Below, piece after piece: positions 52,951 to 61,125 of a stretch of DNA of 64,000 bases (the first letter of the stretch is position 1; every line of letters begins with the position of its first letter). Made by a program: the position numbers and the translations under genes. A model generated the notes under the pieces. The model was not told the origin of the DNA. It ran no database searches and saw nothing but the letters and a program-made list of their open reading frames with translations. The DNA is from 34-65-8 sp964516135 (GTDB lineage: Bacteria > Pseudomonadota > Alphaproteobacteria > Sphingomonadales > Sphingomonadaceae): assembly GCA_964516135.1 (NCBI GenBank), contig CAZEWN010000004.1, positions 96,673 through 160,672 of the forward strand, given 5' to 3'.

Positions 52951-53441
52951 GACTGTTGCTTCCGGGCGAGGATTGCCTTCATCTGCGCGATTTCTTCGGC
53001 CTGAGACCGCACGATACCATCGCACAGGGCGCGGATCTCGGGATCCTTAAGGCTGGAGCGCTCGCACATGAGGATCGCGCCCGAATGGTGCGGTATCATC
53101 GACCGCAAGAACTGCCGGTCCCCCACCAAGAGCTGGTCGCGCATGCCCATCAACGAGATCACGAAGACCAGTGCGAACATCGCGTAAAGACCGAGGTTGA
53201 GGCGGCGGTTCGGATACATCGATCGCATCGTCCACAGCATGACGGCCGACATCGGCGCCCACATGATCAGCGCCATGTAGACGAAGTTGATGTTCTGGAC
53301 GAATTCGCCGCTGCTCCAGATCATCGCGAACATGCCGAGATACATGATGATCGCGCCGAGCACGAGGTTGACCCACAGCATCGGGTAGGGATTGCCCATC
53401 GTTCGGTCGTCCATGGCGCTGTGATTGGTTCCGTTTTGCAT
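52947..53441 (-). CDS. DUF305 membrane protein
   Basis: 164 residues. Three hydrophobic helices occupy the first 100 residues (MLWVNLVLGAIIMYLGMFAMI, NFVYMALIMWAPMSAVML, LGLYAMFALVFVISLMGM). The C-terminal DUF305 helix contains RSMIPHHSGAILMCERSSLKDPEI, with the HH motif. It ends as ATGA with the DUF411 gene. This fusion of three helices with a short DUF305 domain is common near copper oxidase genes. Confidence 0.88.
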   Translation of the reverse strand: MQNGTNHSAMDDRTMGNPYPMLWVNLVLGAIIMYLGMFAMIWSSGEFVQNINFVYMALIMWAPMSAVMLWTMRSMYPNRRLNLGLYAMFALVFVISLMGMRDQLLVGDRQFLRSMIPHHSGAILMCERSSLKDPEIRALCDGIVRSQAEEIAQMKAILARKQQS

Positions 53442-53452
53442 TGGTTTTCTCC

Positions 53453-54127
53453 TCAGAACATCAAATGCTCAATTCCGTGCGTGAGCCCGGCCCCCAGGAA
53501 CCCTTGCACGAGAATCGCGACCGTCATGATCGTCAGGGCAAGGATCATGCCGGACCCGCGATCCTCCCAGGGCCGGCGCCATGCCCAGATGCCCAGCCCG
53601 AGGCCCCCGACCCCCACGGCAAGTCCGAGCCAACGGTGATAGGCAAGAATAGGCTCCGGATCGGCGCTCATTCCGCCCAGCCAGCCGGTCGCGGCCGAAA
53701 ATGGCGCGATCAGCCCCCCCGCCACCACCAGGAACTGGACGGGTGCGGCAAACGATGGTCGGCGACGCCCGACAAGCGCTGTCAGCAGCGCCGCAGGGAA
53801 AAACGCGATCGGGAAGTGAACCAAAAAGGGGTGGACGCGCCCGAGCCAATCGAAAAATCGCTCGAACAACGGCATTTGCGAGCGGTCCATATCCATGGTC
53901 ATACCGCCCATCATCCCGTGCCCGCCATCGGCAGCCCCAGCGGTGCCGGTTGCTGCCTCGCCGGTGGAGGTCCCATCCCCTTGGATCTGCTGGGTTTGCT
54001 GCGCCCCGCCGTGCTTTTCATTCTTGTGAGCCAGCGCCGGGCCGGACGGCACCACAAGGCAAATCAGCAACGCCGCCACCCAGCTATGCCAAAACCACCG
54101 AAAGCGGCTGTGCAGGCGGGCGCTCAT
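53453..54127 (-). CDS. DUF2231-type membrane protein, Met/His-rich N-terminus
   Basis: About 224 residues from the ATG at 54127, overlapping the previous gene's stop. The first helix is a signal-like segment ending at LAHKNEKHGG, followed by a linker with HGMMGGMTMDMDRSQM, rich in methionine. Four helices follow: VHPFLVHFPIAFFPAALLTAL (with the DUF2231 HPxxVHFP motif), and three more. It may be a copper-handling or haem-binding membrane protein; HPFLVHFP is a plausible ligand site. Function unknown. Confidence 0.8.
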   Translation of the reverse strand: MSARLHSRFRWFWHSWVAALLICLVVPSGPALAHKNEKHGGAQQTQQIQGDGTSTGEAATGTAGAADGGHGMMGGMTMDMDRSQMPLFERFFDWLGRVHPFLVHFPIAFFPAALLTALVGRRRPSFAAPVQFLVVAGGLIAPFSAATGWLGGMSADPEPILAYHRWLGLAVGVGGLGLGIWAWRRPWEDRGSGMILALTIMTVAILVQGFLGAGLTHGIEHLMF

Positions 54128-54648
54128 GACGCCTTTGGACGTCGGCTGGAGCTGTGCATCATGACAATTTTCCAAGTACCGTGCTCCTTGCGCAGGACGC
54201 TGGTGGCGACACCGAGCCGATCGACCACTTCACCGGCTTTGGTTTCGATGCGGAATTTATAGGTTTCGATCGCATGGGCAGCGTCCGCGCTGAGCAAGTG
54301 CATGTCCACCTTGTAATCCGAGAACTGAAAGGCTCTGAACTCGTCAAGCTCCGGTCCGAGATGGTGCGTCAGGTAGTTTGCGTAGGTGCCCTCGCTGCCG
54401 CCACTCTCGAAGACGGACGAGTCGGCCACGAACAACTGCTCGGTTCCGCGCGCATCGCGCCGCTCGATTGCGGCCTTGTAGTCCGACAAGACCCTTTTGA
54501 CGGCTTCCTGCTCGGTTGCGGCGGCACCCTGCGTTGCGGCGGTCGGTCTGGTTGCCAAGGGCTGGTCGGGATGCGCCGATACCGGCGTCGCGGCAGCCGC
54601 GAGGACTGTGCCAAGGAATGCAATACCATTCATCAAGGACCCTTTCAT
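54124..54648 (-). CDS. SnoaL/NTF2-like (DUF4440) exported protein
   Basis: 174 residues. The start at 54648 overlaps the copB stop as ATGA; an ATG five codons later is also possible. A signal peptide ends near PVSAH. The NTF2-like domain has AIERRDARGTEQLFVADSSVFESGG and KVDMHLLSADAAHAIETYKF, closing with GTWKIVMMHSSSR. No catalytic residues can be named. It belongs to the copper operon by position; function unknown. Confidence 0.82.
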   Translation of the reverse strand: MKGSLMNGIAFLGTVLAAAATPVSAHPDQPLATRPTAATQGAAATEQEAVKRVLSDYKAAIERRDARGTEQLFVADSSVFESGGSEGTYANYLTHHLGPELDEFRAFQFSDYKVDMHLLSADAAHAIETYKFRIETKAGEVVDRLGVATSVLRKEHGTWKIVMMHSSSRRPKAS

Positions 54649-56045
54649 CAGAACCAGGTGCGCACACCGACGAGAAACTGAAATCCGCCCACGTCTTCGC
54701 CTTCGTCGCGCAAGTATCGCGCGGTTCTGCCGAAGGCCCGCTGATACTGAACTCCAATGTAGGGAGCGAATTCGCGGCGGATATCGTAACGCAGCCGCAC
54801 ACCGATCTCACCCTCGGATAGCCCCGCGCCGACGCCGATCTCGGGACTGTCCTGTGCTGCCAGATCAAACTCCACGCGTGGCTGAAGTATCAGTCGCTGG
54901 GTAATCCGCTGGTCATAGTAGCCCCCGACGCGGGCCATGAGCTCGCCCTTGTTGGAAAGGAAAAGGGCTCCCTCGACGTCGAAGAAGTTTGGCGCTAGGC
55001 CTTCCAGTTGCACGGTAGCGTAAACCCGAGACGGGCTGGGGTTGAAGTCGTAGCGAACGCCGCCCTGGACATTCCAATACGGGCCGATGGCGTGACTGTA
55101 GAGCGCCTGGACTTCCGCGCTCTCAACGCCTTCGCCGAACGCGCCTTCGCCTTCAGACTTGAACCAGAACCGATTGATGTCGCCGCCGTACCAGCCCTCG
55201 AGCTCCCAACCGTAACCGTTCGCTCCACGGTTCGCTCTGTATTCGGCTATATTTGCGAGCACCTGAAAGAGCTTCTGTCCGCCATGAAACTCCTGCAAGT
55301 GATGGCGCCCCATCGCCATCGCCTCCGGACCATAGATGCTATCGGCAGCATTGGCCGTCGGCAAAGGTGGCGCGGGAGCGTTCCCCGCAGCGAGATCGGT
55401 TCCCTCAGGAGCGCTGGTGGCCTGGGAAACACAGTGTCCGGCAGCCGCGTGCTCCGGCAGACATGCGGCCTGGGGTTGCATGGCCGGCGCGGGGGTTACG
55501 ATAGTGCAATGCCCCATCGCCGCGTGCTCCGGCAGACAAGCGGCCTGCGCCTGAGGCGCGGGCTGCGACTGAGGAGGTGCCGGCTGAGCCGTCGCCAGCG
55601 TACAATGCCCCATCGCCGCGTGCTCCGGTAGGCAGGTGGATTGCACCTGGGGAGCGGACGCTGGCGGCGGAGGCGTCTTTTGCTGAATTGAAGCCGGTGT
55701 GCAATGGCCCAGCGCAGCGTGCTCGGGCAGGCATGTGGGTTGCGACGCGGGCGTCGATGCCGATGGCGTCGACGGTCGTTGGTCAGCCGGAGGGGGAGTG
55801 CAATGCCCTGCGGCCGCATGCTCCGGAAGGCAGATCGCCGCCTGCGGCTGAGCAGGAGCTTGAGGCCGTGGTGGCGTCGCCTTTTCAGGCGGCGCGAGGG
55901 TGCAATGCCCCATGGCCGCGTGTTCCGGCAGACAGCTCGCGGCGGGAGGCGCCGCTTGCGAGCCCTGCTCCTGACCTCGCGCCGCGGCGGCGGGTAGGAC
56001 CGCGGCTGCCGCCGCGAGCAAGGTCAGCTTAAGAGGCGAGGTCAT
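54648..56045 (-). CDS. copB: Copper resistance protein CopB-like, with six CLPEHxxxGHC repeats
   Basis: 465 residues. A signal peptide (to about residue 23) is followed by a proline-rich region with six copies of CLPEHxxxGHC, at about residues 38-48, 72-82, 105-115, 138-148, 170-180 and 195-205. The beta-barrel CopB domain occupies the last 230 residues (HLQEFHGGQKLFQVLANIAEY, ending in FQFLVGVRTWF), expected in the outer membrane. In classical CopB the N-terminal metal-binding part has Met-rich repeats; here Cys-His repeats take its place. It overlaps the copA stop by 17 bases and sits in the copA-copB order usual for this system. Confidence 0.92.
   Translation of the reverse strand: MTSPLKLTLLAAAAAVLPAAAARGQEQGSQAAPPAASCLPEHAAMGHCTLAPPEKATPPRPQAPAQPQAAICLPEHAAAGHCTPPPADQRPSTPSASTPASQPTCLPEHAALGHCTPASIQQKTPPPPASAPQVQSTCLPEHAAMGHCTLATAQPAPPQSQPAPQAQAACLPEHAAMGHCTIVTPAPAMQPQAACLPEHAAAGHCVSQATSAPEGTDLAAGNAPAPPLPTANAADSIYGPEAMAMGRHHLQEFHGGQKLFQVLANIAEYRANRGANGYGWELEGWYGGDINRFWFKSEGEGAFGEGVESAEVQALYSHAIGPYWNVQGGVRYDFNPSPSRVYATVQLEGLAPNFFDVEGALFLSNKGELMARVGGYYDQRITQRLILQPRVEFDLAAQDSPEIGVGAGLSEGEIGVRLRYDIRREFAPYIGVQYQRAFGRTARYLRDEGEDVGGFQFLVGVRTWF
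55431..55934 (-). repeat. Six tandem CLPEHxxxGHC-coding repeats in copB
   Basis: Six units of a C-x3-H-x4-H-C element spaced by 21-24 residues of Pro/Ala-rich linker. The variable positions are AAM, AAA, AAL, AAM, AAM and AAA. The DNA repeat is imperfect, so it is probably old. Each unit offers two cysteines and two histidines, enough for one soft metal ion. Confidence 0.9.
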
Positions 56046-58014
56046 TTTGCATGTCTCCCTGCAAGGGGCGCACGGTGACCACGCGCATCATTCCGGCGGT
56101 CATGTGGTAGAGGTTGTGGCAGTGAAACGCCCAATCCCCCGCGGCATCCGCGGTGACGTCAAACGTCATCTTGCCTCCGGGCGGAACGTTCACCGTGTGC
56201 TTGCGCGGTCCATAGGCGCCGTGGCCCGTCACCAGCTCGAAGAAGTGCCCATGCAAGTGGATGGGGTGCGGCATCATCGTGTCGTTGATCAGTGTGACGC
56301 GAACCCGTTCGTTGAGCCGGAATGGAATCGGCTCGGCAGGTTCGCTCAGCTTCACGCCATCGAACGACCACATGTACCGCTCCATGTTACCTGTCAGATG
56401 GATCTCCAGCTGACGGGACGGCGCGCGGACATCCGGGTTGCGATCGAGCGCACGCAGATCCCGGTAGGTGAGAACGCGATGGTCCATTCCTTCAAGACCT
56501 TGCGGCGGCTCCCCTGTACGGTCCGTCGGCATGGGCGAGATGCTCTGGACGCCAGGGTTTTTGTCGACCTGCGGGGCATTGCTGAAGTCGCGCACGTCCA
56601 TGGAGCCATGTTCCATGCCCTCCATGCCGCCCGCTCCGCTCTGACCCATGGTGGAATGATCCATCCCCGCCATTGAGCCGCCGCTCATCGCGGCCCCAGC
56701 CACGGCTGCACCGGCGGCCTTGATAGTCCCATGATCAGTCGGTTCCTTCCAGCCGGTCAGCTTCCAGAGGTTGCGTGAGGCATTCTGCTCAGCGGAAGGG
56801 TCGACACCCCGGACGACCGCGACGTTGGCCTGGTTGGGACCATCCATCCCGGGCATGCCGCCGTGATCCATGCCGGCCATGCCGCCCGCACTCATATCGC
56901 CCATTCCCATGTCCTTCATGGTGAGAAGCGGGCGAGGACGCAGCGGAGGCACCGGTGCCGACATGCCGGCGCGGGGTGCAAGGGTTGCCCGGCCGAGCCC
57001 CGAGCGATCGATGGACTCGCTGACGAAACTATAGGCCCGGTCTTGCGGGGTCACGATCACGTCGAAGGTCTCGGCGACACCGATCTGAAGCTCATCGACC
57101 ATGATCGGCCGCACGTTTTGGCCATCGGCTTGCACGACCGTCATCGGCAGGTCGGGAATACGCACGTTAAAGTTTGTCTGCGCCGCAGCATTGACGATGC
57201 GCAACCGGACCCGCTCGCCCGCCGCGAAGAGTGCGGTCCAATTATCGAACGGACCATGGCCGTTGACCGTAAATGTGTAGGTCGAGCCCGTGACGTCAGC
57301 GATGTCGGCGGGGTCCATCCGCATCTTCGCCCACTCGCGGCGTTCCGATGCTGGCAGATCGCGCCCGGCAAGAAGGCCAGAGAGGGTCAGACGCTGCATG
57401 TTGAAGTAGCCGCCTCCCATCTGCTTGAGCTTCTTATAAATGGTCGCGCCCGTAAGAGGCGAATGGTCGGACAGCACAAGCACATGCTCGCGATCATAGG
57501 CGACCGGATCGGGCCCGGCAGGATCGATCACGATCGGGCCATAGACCCCGTCCTCTTCCTGATAGGCGCTGTGGCTGTGATACCAGTAGGTGCCCGAATG
57601 GGTGAGATCGAACTCGTAGTCGAAGGTCGATCGCGGCATGATGCCCGGGAAGCTCACGCCCGGAACCCCGTCCATCTCAAACGGCACCAGCAGCCCGTGC
57701 CAGTGAATCGAGCTTTCCTCGTCGAGAGTATTTTTCACGCGAAGACGAACGCGCTGGCCCTCCTTCAGGCGGATCAGCGGCCCGGGCACGGTGCCGTTGA
57801 TACCGACCGCGCGGCTGACCTTGCCGTCGACCTCGACGCTGACATTGCCGATCGCGAGCGAGATGTCGCTGCCGCTGAGCGTGGGGAGCGGGCGAACCAA
57901 TCCCTTCGAGACAGGCTGCGCCCAAGCGGGCAAAGCGTGCGCAAGGCCCAGGCCTGCGCCGGAGGCGGCGGCGGCGCGCAGCAGCGCACGCCGTCCGAGG
58001 ACGAGCTCATTCAT
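56029..58014 (-). CDS. copA: Multicopper oxidase CopA
   Basis: 661 residues with a Tat signal (LGRRALLRA). Cupredoxin copper ligands are visible: HWHG and YHSHSAYQEEDG in domain 1, then HPIHLHGHFF and FHCHNLYHMTAGMM at the C-terminus, which supply the type 1, 2 and 3 sites. A methionine/histidine-rich stretch at about residues 366-510 (MGMGDMSAGGMAGMDHGGMPGM and MSGGSMAGMDHSTMG) can store Cu(I). It oxidises Cu(I) to the less toxic Cu(II) in the periplasm. It is upstream of copB and probably the main gene of the operon. Confidence 0.96.
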   Translation of the reverse strand: MNELVLGRRALLRAAAASGAGLGLAHALPAWAQPVSKGLVRPLPTLSGSDISLAIGNVSVEVDGKVSRAVGINGTVPGPLIRLKEGQRVRLRVKNTLDEESSIHWHGLLVPFEMDGVPGVSFPGIMPRSTFDYEFDLTHSGTYWYHSHSAYQEEDGVYGPIVIDPAGPDPVAYDREHVLVLSDHSPLTGATIYKKLKQMGGGYFNMQRLTLSGLLAGRDLPASERREWAKMRMDPADIADVTGSTYTFTVNGHGPFDNWTALFAAGERVRLRIVNAAAQTNFNVRIPDLPMTVVQADGQNVRPIMVDELQIGVAETFDVIVTPQDRAYSFVSESIDRSGLGRATLAPRAGMSAPVPPLRPRPLLTMKDMGMGDMSAGGMAGMDHGGMPGMDGPNQANVAVVRGVDPSAEQNASRNLWKLTGWKEPTDHGTIKAAGAAVAGAAMSGGSMAGMDHSTMGQSGAGGMEGMEHGSMDVRDFSNAPQVDKNPGVQSISPMPTDRTGEPPQGLEGMDHRVLTYRDLRALDRNPDVRAPSRQLEIHLTGNMERYMWSFDGVKLSEPAEPIPFRLNERVRVTLINDTMMPHPIHLHGHFFELVTGHGAYGPRKHTVNVPPGGKMTFDVTADAAGDWAFHCHNLYHMTAGMMRVVTVRPLQGDMQNDLAS

Positions 58015-58090
58015 TGGGGATTCCTTGGTTCACTGGCATGCCGAGCGCCTGTCGGCGGGAGCACTGCCCCCGGCGACAGGTCAGTCGTGC

Positions 58091-58333
58091 TTAGTGATGG
58101 GCGTGGCCGTCGGCAGAAGCCGCGCCAGGCGCCATGTCATGGCCTGCGTGCGGGTCCGACGAAGGCGCGTTGGTGCCGCTGGCGGGCTTGGCCGCCATCT
58201 TGTCGCAGCACGCGCACTTCTCCTTCATCTTCTCGCAGCATTCCATTTTCGGCCTCTCCGCGGGAGTAGCCTGGGCGTGCGCGACGCCCGGAAGAGCGAT
58301 CGCCAGAGCGACCGCGGTCATCAACTTGTTCAT
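58091..58333 (-). CDS. Small Cys/His-rich exported metal-binding protein
   Basis: About 80 residues from the ATG at 58333. The signal peptide ends in GVAHAQ. The mature part has CCEKMKEKCACCDKM and a tail with DPHAGHDM and DGHAHH. Five cysteines and several histidines suit a copper buffer or chaperone. It precedes copA on the same strand. No established family name. Confidence 0.75.
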   Translation of the reverse strand: MNKLMTAVALAIALPGVAHAQATPAERPKMECCEKMKEKCACCDKMAAKPASGTNAPSSDPHAGHDMAPGAASADGHAHH

Positions 58334-58368
58334 TGTCTTAACTCCGTGAAATCGAAAGAACGACGATT

Positions 58369-58704
58369 TCACGCGAGCCTTGGAGGGGGAGTGGGCAACT
58401 TGGTCACAAAAGCGCGGTGTTCTGTCGGAGCTAGCGCGAATGGTAGAGGGGCATGGTATGCAAAGGGCTCAGGCGAGGAAGCGCCCAGCGGCGCCACGGC
58501 AGAACACATCGCGACACAACACTGCGTCATGGCGCCGGACTTTTCTTCACCGCCAGCGTCCTCTTCACCGCAATGACCGGACTGCGCCATATCGCGATGA
58601 TCCATCGGCATGGCCGCCATGGCCAAGCCCGACTTCATCGCAACCGGGGCAACCAGCATAGCGATTGCAGCCAGGATGAGATGAAGTTGCCGAAGCATTG
58701 TCAA
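58369..58704 (-). CDS. Small exported Cys/Met/His protein
   Basis: 111 residues (a second start lies two codons in, at 58698). An N-terminal hydrophobic segment (LILAAIAMLVAPVAM) is a signal peptide or anchor. The middle has MPMDHRDMAQSGHC and MTQCCVAMC, potential metal ligands. The rest is proline-rich. It is the first gene of the leftward copper run. Family unknown. Confidence 0.65.
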   Translation of the reverse strand: MTMLRQLHLILAAIAMLVAPVAMKSGLAMAAMPMDHRDMAQSGHCGEEDAGGEEKSGAMTQCCVAMCSAVAPLGASSPEPFAYHAPLPFALAPTEHRAFVTKLPTPPPRLA

Positions 58705-59030
58705 CGTGTCCTAGGCCTGGGCTGAAGAGGGGTCAATTTCTCATATCCCTTGGCAAATAGACCCCAGCAGCAGCGAACTCGACCCCAAACCACCTTTGGT
58801 GTCAGTCATTCGAAAGCCGCAGGGGTGGCTATCGTTCCCGTCTCATCAAGTAATTTGACAACTGTCGACCTGACCCTGCCACACATCTGAGAATGGAGCC
58901 AAGGTCGTTGAGGAGCGATCGGTGCTTCTTGAGGGGGCCAACACACACCCGATTGCCTCTCACATGCCCTCTGCGACAGCTATAATGGTAAAGTACGAGC
59001 CAGTGCGGCGATCACCAGGGCTGAGCGAGG
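58705..59030. other. Intergenic region with imperfect inverted repeat
   Basis: 326 bases without a gene. An inverted repeat GGGGTCAATTT (58729-58739) and AAATAGACCCC (58755-58765) with one mismatch could form a hairpin; it may be a terminator or the edge of a lost element. The copper operon promoter should lie near its left side, but I cannot place it. Confidence 0.45.
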
Positions 59031-59432
59031 TTAAGGAGCAACGGAATCGAAAGCGGAGAAGATCGGGCAGGGTCCAGAAGAGCCTGCCCCACACACATCG
59101 GCCAAGGACGCGAGCGCTTCACGCGCCGCGCTGAGTGTGGCGATCTTCTCGTCGAGCGATGCGATCCGCTGGTTCGCAAGTGTTTGAATACGGATCCGGT
59201 CGGCGGTCGCATCGAGCTCCAACAACTCACGGATTTCGCTCAAGGAGAAGCCGGCCCTTTGTGCCATCCGAACGAACCGCAGTCGGCGAACGTCATCCTC
59301 GCCATAGCGCCGCACGCCGTTTTGGTTGGGGCGCTCGGGTTCGGACAGAAGGCCGCGACGTTGATAGAAGCGGACGGTCTCGACCCCCACGCCGCCCGCT
59401 TTGGCCAGTGAACCGATCGTAAGGCTATTCAC
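59031..59432 (-). CDS. MerR-family regulator with CueR-like cysteine spacing
   Basis: 133 residues from a GTG at 59432; the frame is open to 59483 but the extra part overlaps the operator. The winged helix is LTIGSLAKAGGVGVETVRFYQRRGLL. In the C-terminal part, C114 and C122 (CGAGSSGPC) have the seven-residue loop and positions of the copper sensor CueR (C112/C120). The third cysteine (C82) that MerR needs for mercury is absent: the sequence there is TADRIR. It is divergent from the glutaredoxin-MauE gene and probably controls it. Confidence 0.88.
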   Translation of the reverse strand: MNSLTIGSLAKAGGVGVETVRFYQRRGLLSEPERPNQNGVRRYGEDDVRRLRFVRMAQRAGFSLSEIRELLELDATADRIRIQTLANQRIASLDEKIATLSAAREALASLADVCGAGSSGPCPIFSAFDSVAP

Positions 59433-59435
59433 CTC

Positions 59436-59469
59436 TTGACTCCGCACTATGGTACGGACCCTATATAGG
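59436..59469 (+). promoter_or_regulatory. MerR-type operator between regulator and glutaredoxin-MauE gene
   Basis: A -35 box TTGACT (59436-59441) and a TATATA -10 (59462-59467) are 20 bases apart, longer than the usual 17. The spacer has the dyad TCCGCAC-TATG-GTACGGA, with one mismatch. Over-long spacers with a central dyad are the mark of MerR-regulated promoters. The direction is toward the gene at 59498. Confidence 0.75.
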
Positions 59470-59497
59470 TTGGGCGCGTTCACGAGACAACTGGAGC

Positions 59498-60268
59498 ATG
59501 ATGATGGCCACCGCCCCCACCAAACAAGCGACCTTGCATCGTATGGTCATGACAGATCACGTCTGCCCATATGGCATCAAGGCGAAAGACCTGCTCGAAC
59601 GGCAGGGCTTTGCCGTTGAGGACCGATGGCTCACGACGCGTGCAGAGACCGACGCCTTCAAGGTCGAGCATGGCGTCAAGACGACCCCGCAAGTCTTTAT
59701 CGGCGGCGAGCGGGTGGGCGGCTATGACGATCTGCGGCGGTTCTTCGGCAAACCGGTCCACGACCCCAACGCTACCAGCTACCGGCCCGTAATCGCAGTC
59801 TTCGCGATGACCGGACTGATGGCGTTGGCTGCGAGCTACGCGGTCTTTGGATCGCCTTTCACGCTTCGCGCGGGCGAGTGGTTCATCGCGTTCAGCATGT
59901 GTGTGCTGGCGCTGTTGAAGTTGCAGGACATCGAAAGCTTCTCGAGCATGTTCCTCAACTACGACCTGCTTGCGAAGCGATGGGTGCCCTATTCGTACAT
60001 CTATCCCTTCGCGGAAGGGGGGGCGGGTGTCCTCATGATTGCAGGCGCGCTGACCTGGCTGTCGGTGCCCGTCGCCCTGTTCATTGGGACAATTGGCGCG
60101 GTTTCAGTGTTCAAAGCCGTCTACGTTGACAAGCGCGATATCAAGTGCGCCTGCGTCGGCGGTAGCAGCAAGGTTCCGCTCGGCTTTGTCTCGCTCACCG
60201 AGAACATCATGATGGTGGCGATGGCGGTGTGGATGATCGCAGGCCCGATGCGGAATCTTGCTAATTGA
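59498..60268 (+). CDS. Glutaredoxin-MauE fusion membrane protein
   Basis: 256 residues (starts at 59501 or 59504 are also possible). The N-terminal glutaredoxin domain (about 1-85) has the active site CPYG at 23-26, a one-cysteine form, and KTTPQVFIGGERVGGYDDL. The membrane part has four helices of the MauE/DoxX type, with a CxC pair (DIKCACVGG) near the end of helix 3. Fusion to MauE suggests passing electrons or thiol redox across the membrane to a periplasmic partner. It lies under the MerR operator and opposite to the regulator, so it probably answers copper or another soft metal. Confidence 0.87.
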   Translation: MMMATAPTKQATLHRMVMTDHVCPYGIKAKDLLERQGFAVEDRWLTTRAETDAFKVEHGVKTTPQVFIGGERVGGYDDLRRFFGKPVHDPNATSYRPVIAVFAMTGLMALAASYAVFGSPFTLRAGEWFIAFSMCVLALLKLQDIESFSSMFLNYDLLAKRWVPYSYIYPFAEGGAGVLMIAGALTWLSVPVALFIGTIGAVSVFKAVYVDKRDIKCACVGGSSKVPLGFVSLTENIMMVAMAVWMIAGPMRNLAN

Positions 60269-60323
60269 TCCACGAAACCTGTTGAACAGGATTTGTGGAC
60301 GCGCGAGAGCGCGCGGCCACGAG

Positions 60324-60351
60324 GATGTGCCGCCCACCTGGGCGGCACATC
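60324..60351. terminator. Bidirectional hairpin terminator
   Basis: A perfect 12-base stem GATGTGCCGCCC, loop ACCT, and GGGCGGCACATC, between the convergent glutaredoxin-MauE and DUF305-like genes. It can serve both directions. Confidence 0.75.
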
Positions 60352-60453
60352 ATCCGCCGGCCAGAGTTCAGGTCGCGTTGATCGAACGTCGGCTCGAGCC
60401 GGGCTTCCTCCGCCGTGATCGCATCGCGCCGCCGACCAGTCCGAAACCGGCAA

Positions 60454-61125
60454 TCAACATTGCCCCGTCGATGGCTCGGGCACAGCAGCAGCGGGCAAAG
60501 CCGGATCGTTATCAATGATACCGTAAGTCCGCGCCAGCTCCGCCCGCATCTCCTGGGTTTCCCGCGTCTGGGCGGTCACAATATTCTGGCAATACGATCG
60601 AAGCTCGGCATGGCCTGCTCGGCTGATGCATTCGAGCGATCTCTCGATTGCCGAAACATGATGATCACCGAAGTTCGACAGGAAGGCGATGTTGAACGGG
60701 TCTCCGGGGCCGGCTGCCTCGAGCATGTTAATCATCATCTGACCATCGGGCCGGACGTCGAGAGATGCTGTGAGGCCATACCAGTTCTGAAGAAAGGTCT
60801 GACCTTCCACGATCTCCATCCCTTGCGCCATGTTCGCCATGGTCGCCACCGAAAGCACAACGGGGTTCGTGCCTTTGGCCAGGGAGGGTGGGAAAGTCGC
60901 CGGGTTTCCAGGATAAGGTGCGCTGAGCGTCGGCCCGACTGCTGCAGTCCCAGCCGCCAGTTCGGTTGCTCTCAGCCCCACATAGTGATGATCCAAGATG
61001 AACTGGAGATAATCGACTTCGAATGCGCCGGTAGCGCCAGTCATGGGCCCGTCCGCTCGAGCCGGGGGCGCCGAGACAGCGAGAGCGATAATGGCCACGG
61101 TCGATAAGCCGAACGAAATTTTCAT
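60454..61125 (-). CDS. DUF305-like exported protein
   Basis: About 223 residues from the ATG at 61125; the signal peptide ends near ARADG. Two segments resemble the DUF305 metal helix: FEVDYLQFILDHHYVGLRATEL and FLSNFGDHHVSAIERSLECISRAGHAELRSYCQNIV. Both keep the HH pair, but the flanking positions are altered. It is the third DUF305-like protein in the window. Copper handling is likely by context. Confidence 0.7.
   Translation of the reverse strand: MKISFGLSTVAIIALAVSAPPARADGPMTGATGAFEVDYLQFILDHHYVGLRATELAAGTAAVGPTLSAPYPGNPATFPPSLAKGTNPVVLSVATMANMAQGMEIVEGQTFLQNWYGLTASLDVRPDGQMMINMLEAAGPGDPFNIAFLSNFGDHHVSAIERSLECISRAGHAELRSYCQNIVTAQTRETQEMRAELARTYGIIDNDPALPAAAVPEPSTGQC

Noticed and set aside
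55431..55934. Possible CRISPR-like array
   Set aside because: The regular repeat is protein-coding (in frame with copB, divergent at third positions) with linkers of unequal composition; not CRISPR.
56863..58269. 468-codon + strand frame opposite copA
   Set aside because: Antisense of the multicopper oxidase; His/Arg-rich composition is the reverse reading of its codons.
59031..59432. Mercury-resistance MerR
   Set aside because: The cysteine corresponding to MerR C82 is missing, and no merT, merP or merA is nearby; CueR-like spacing fits copper better.
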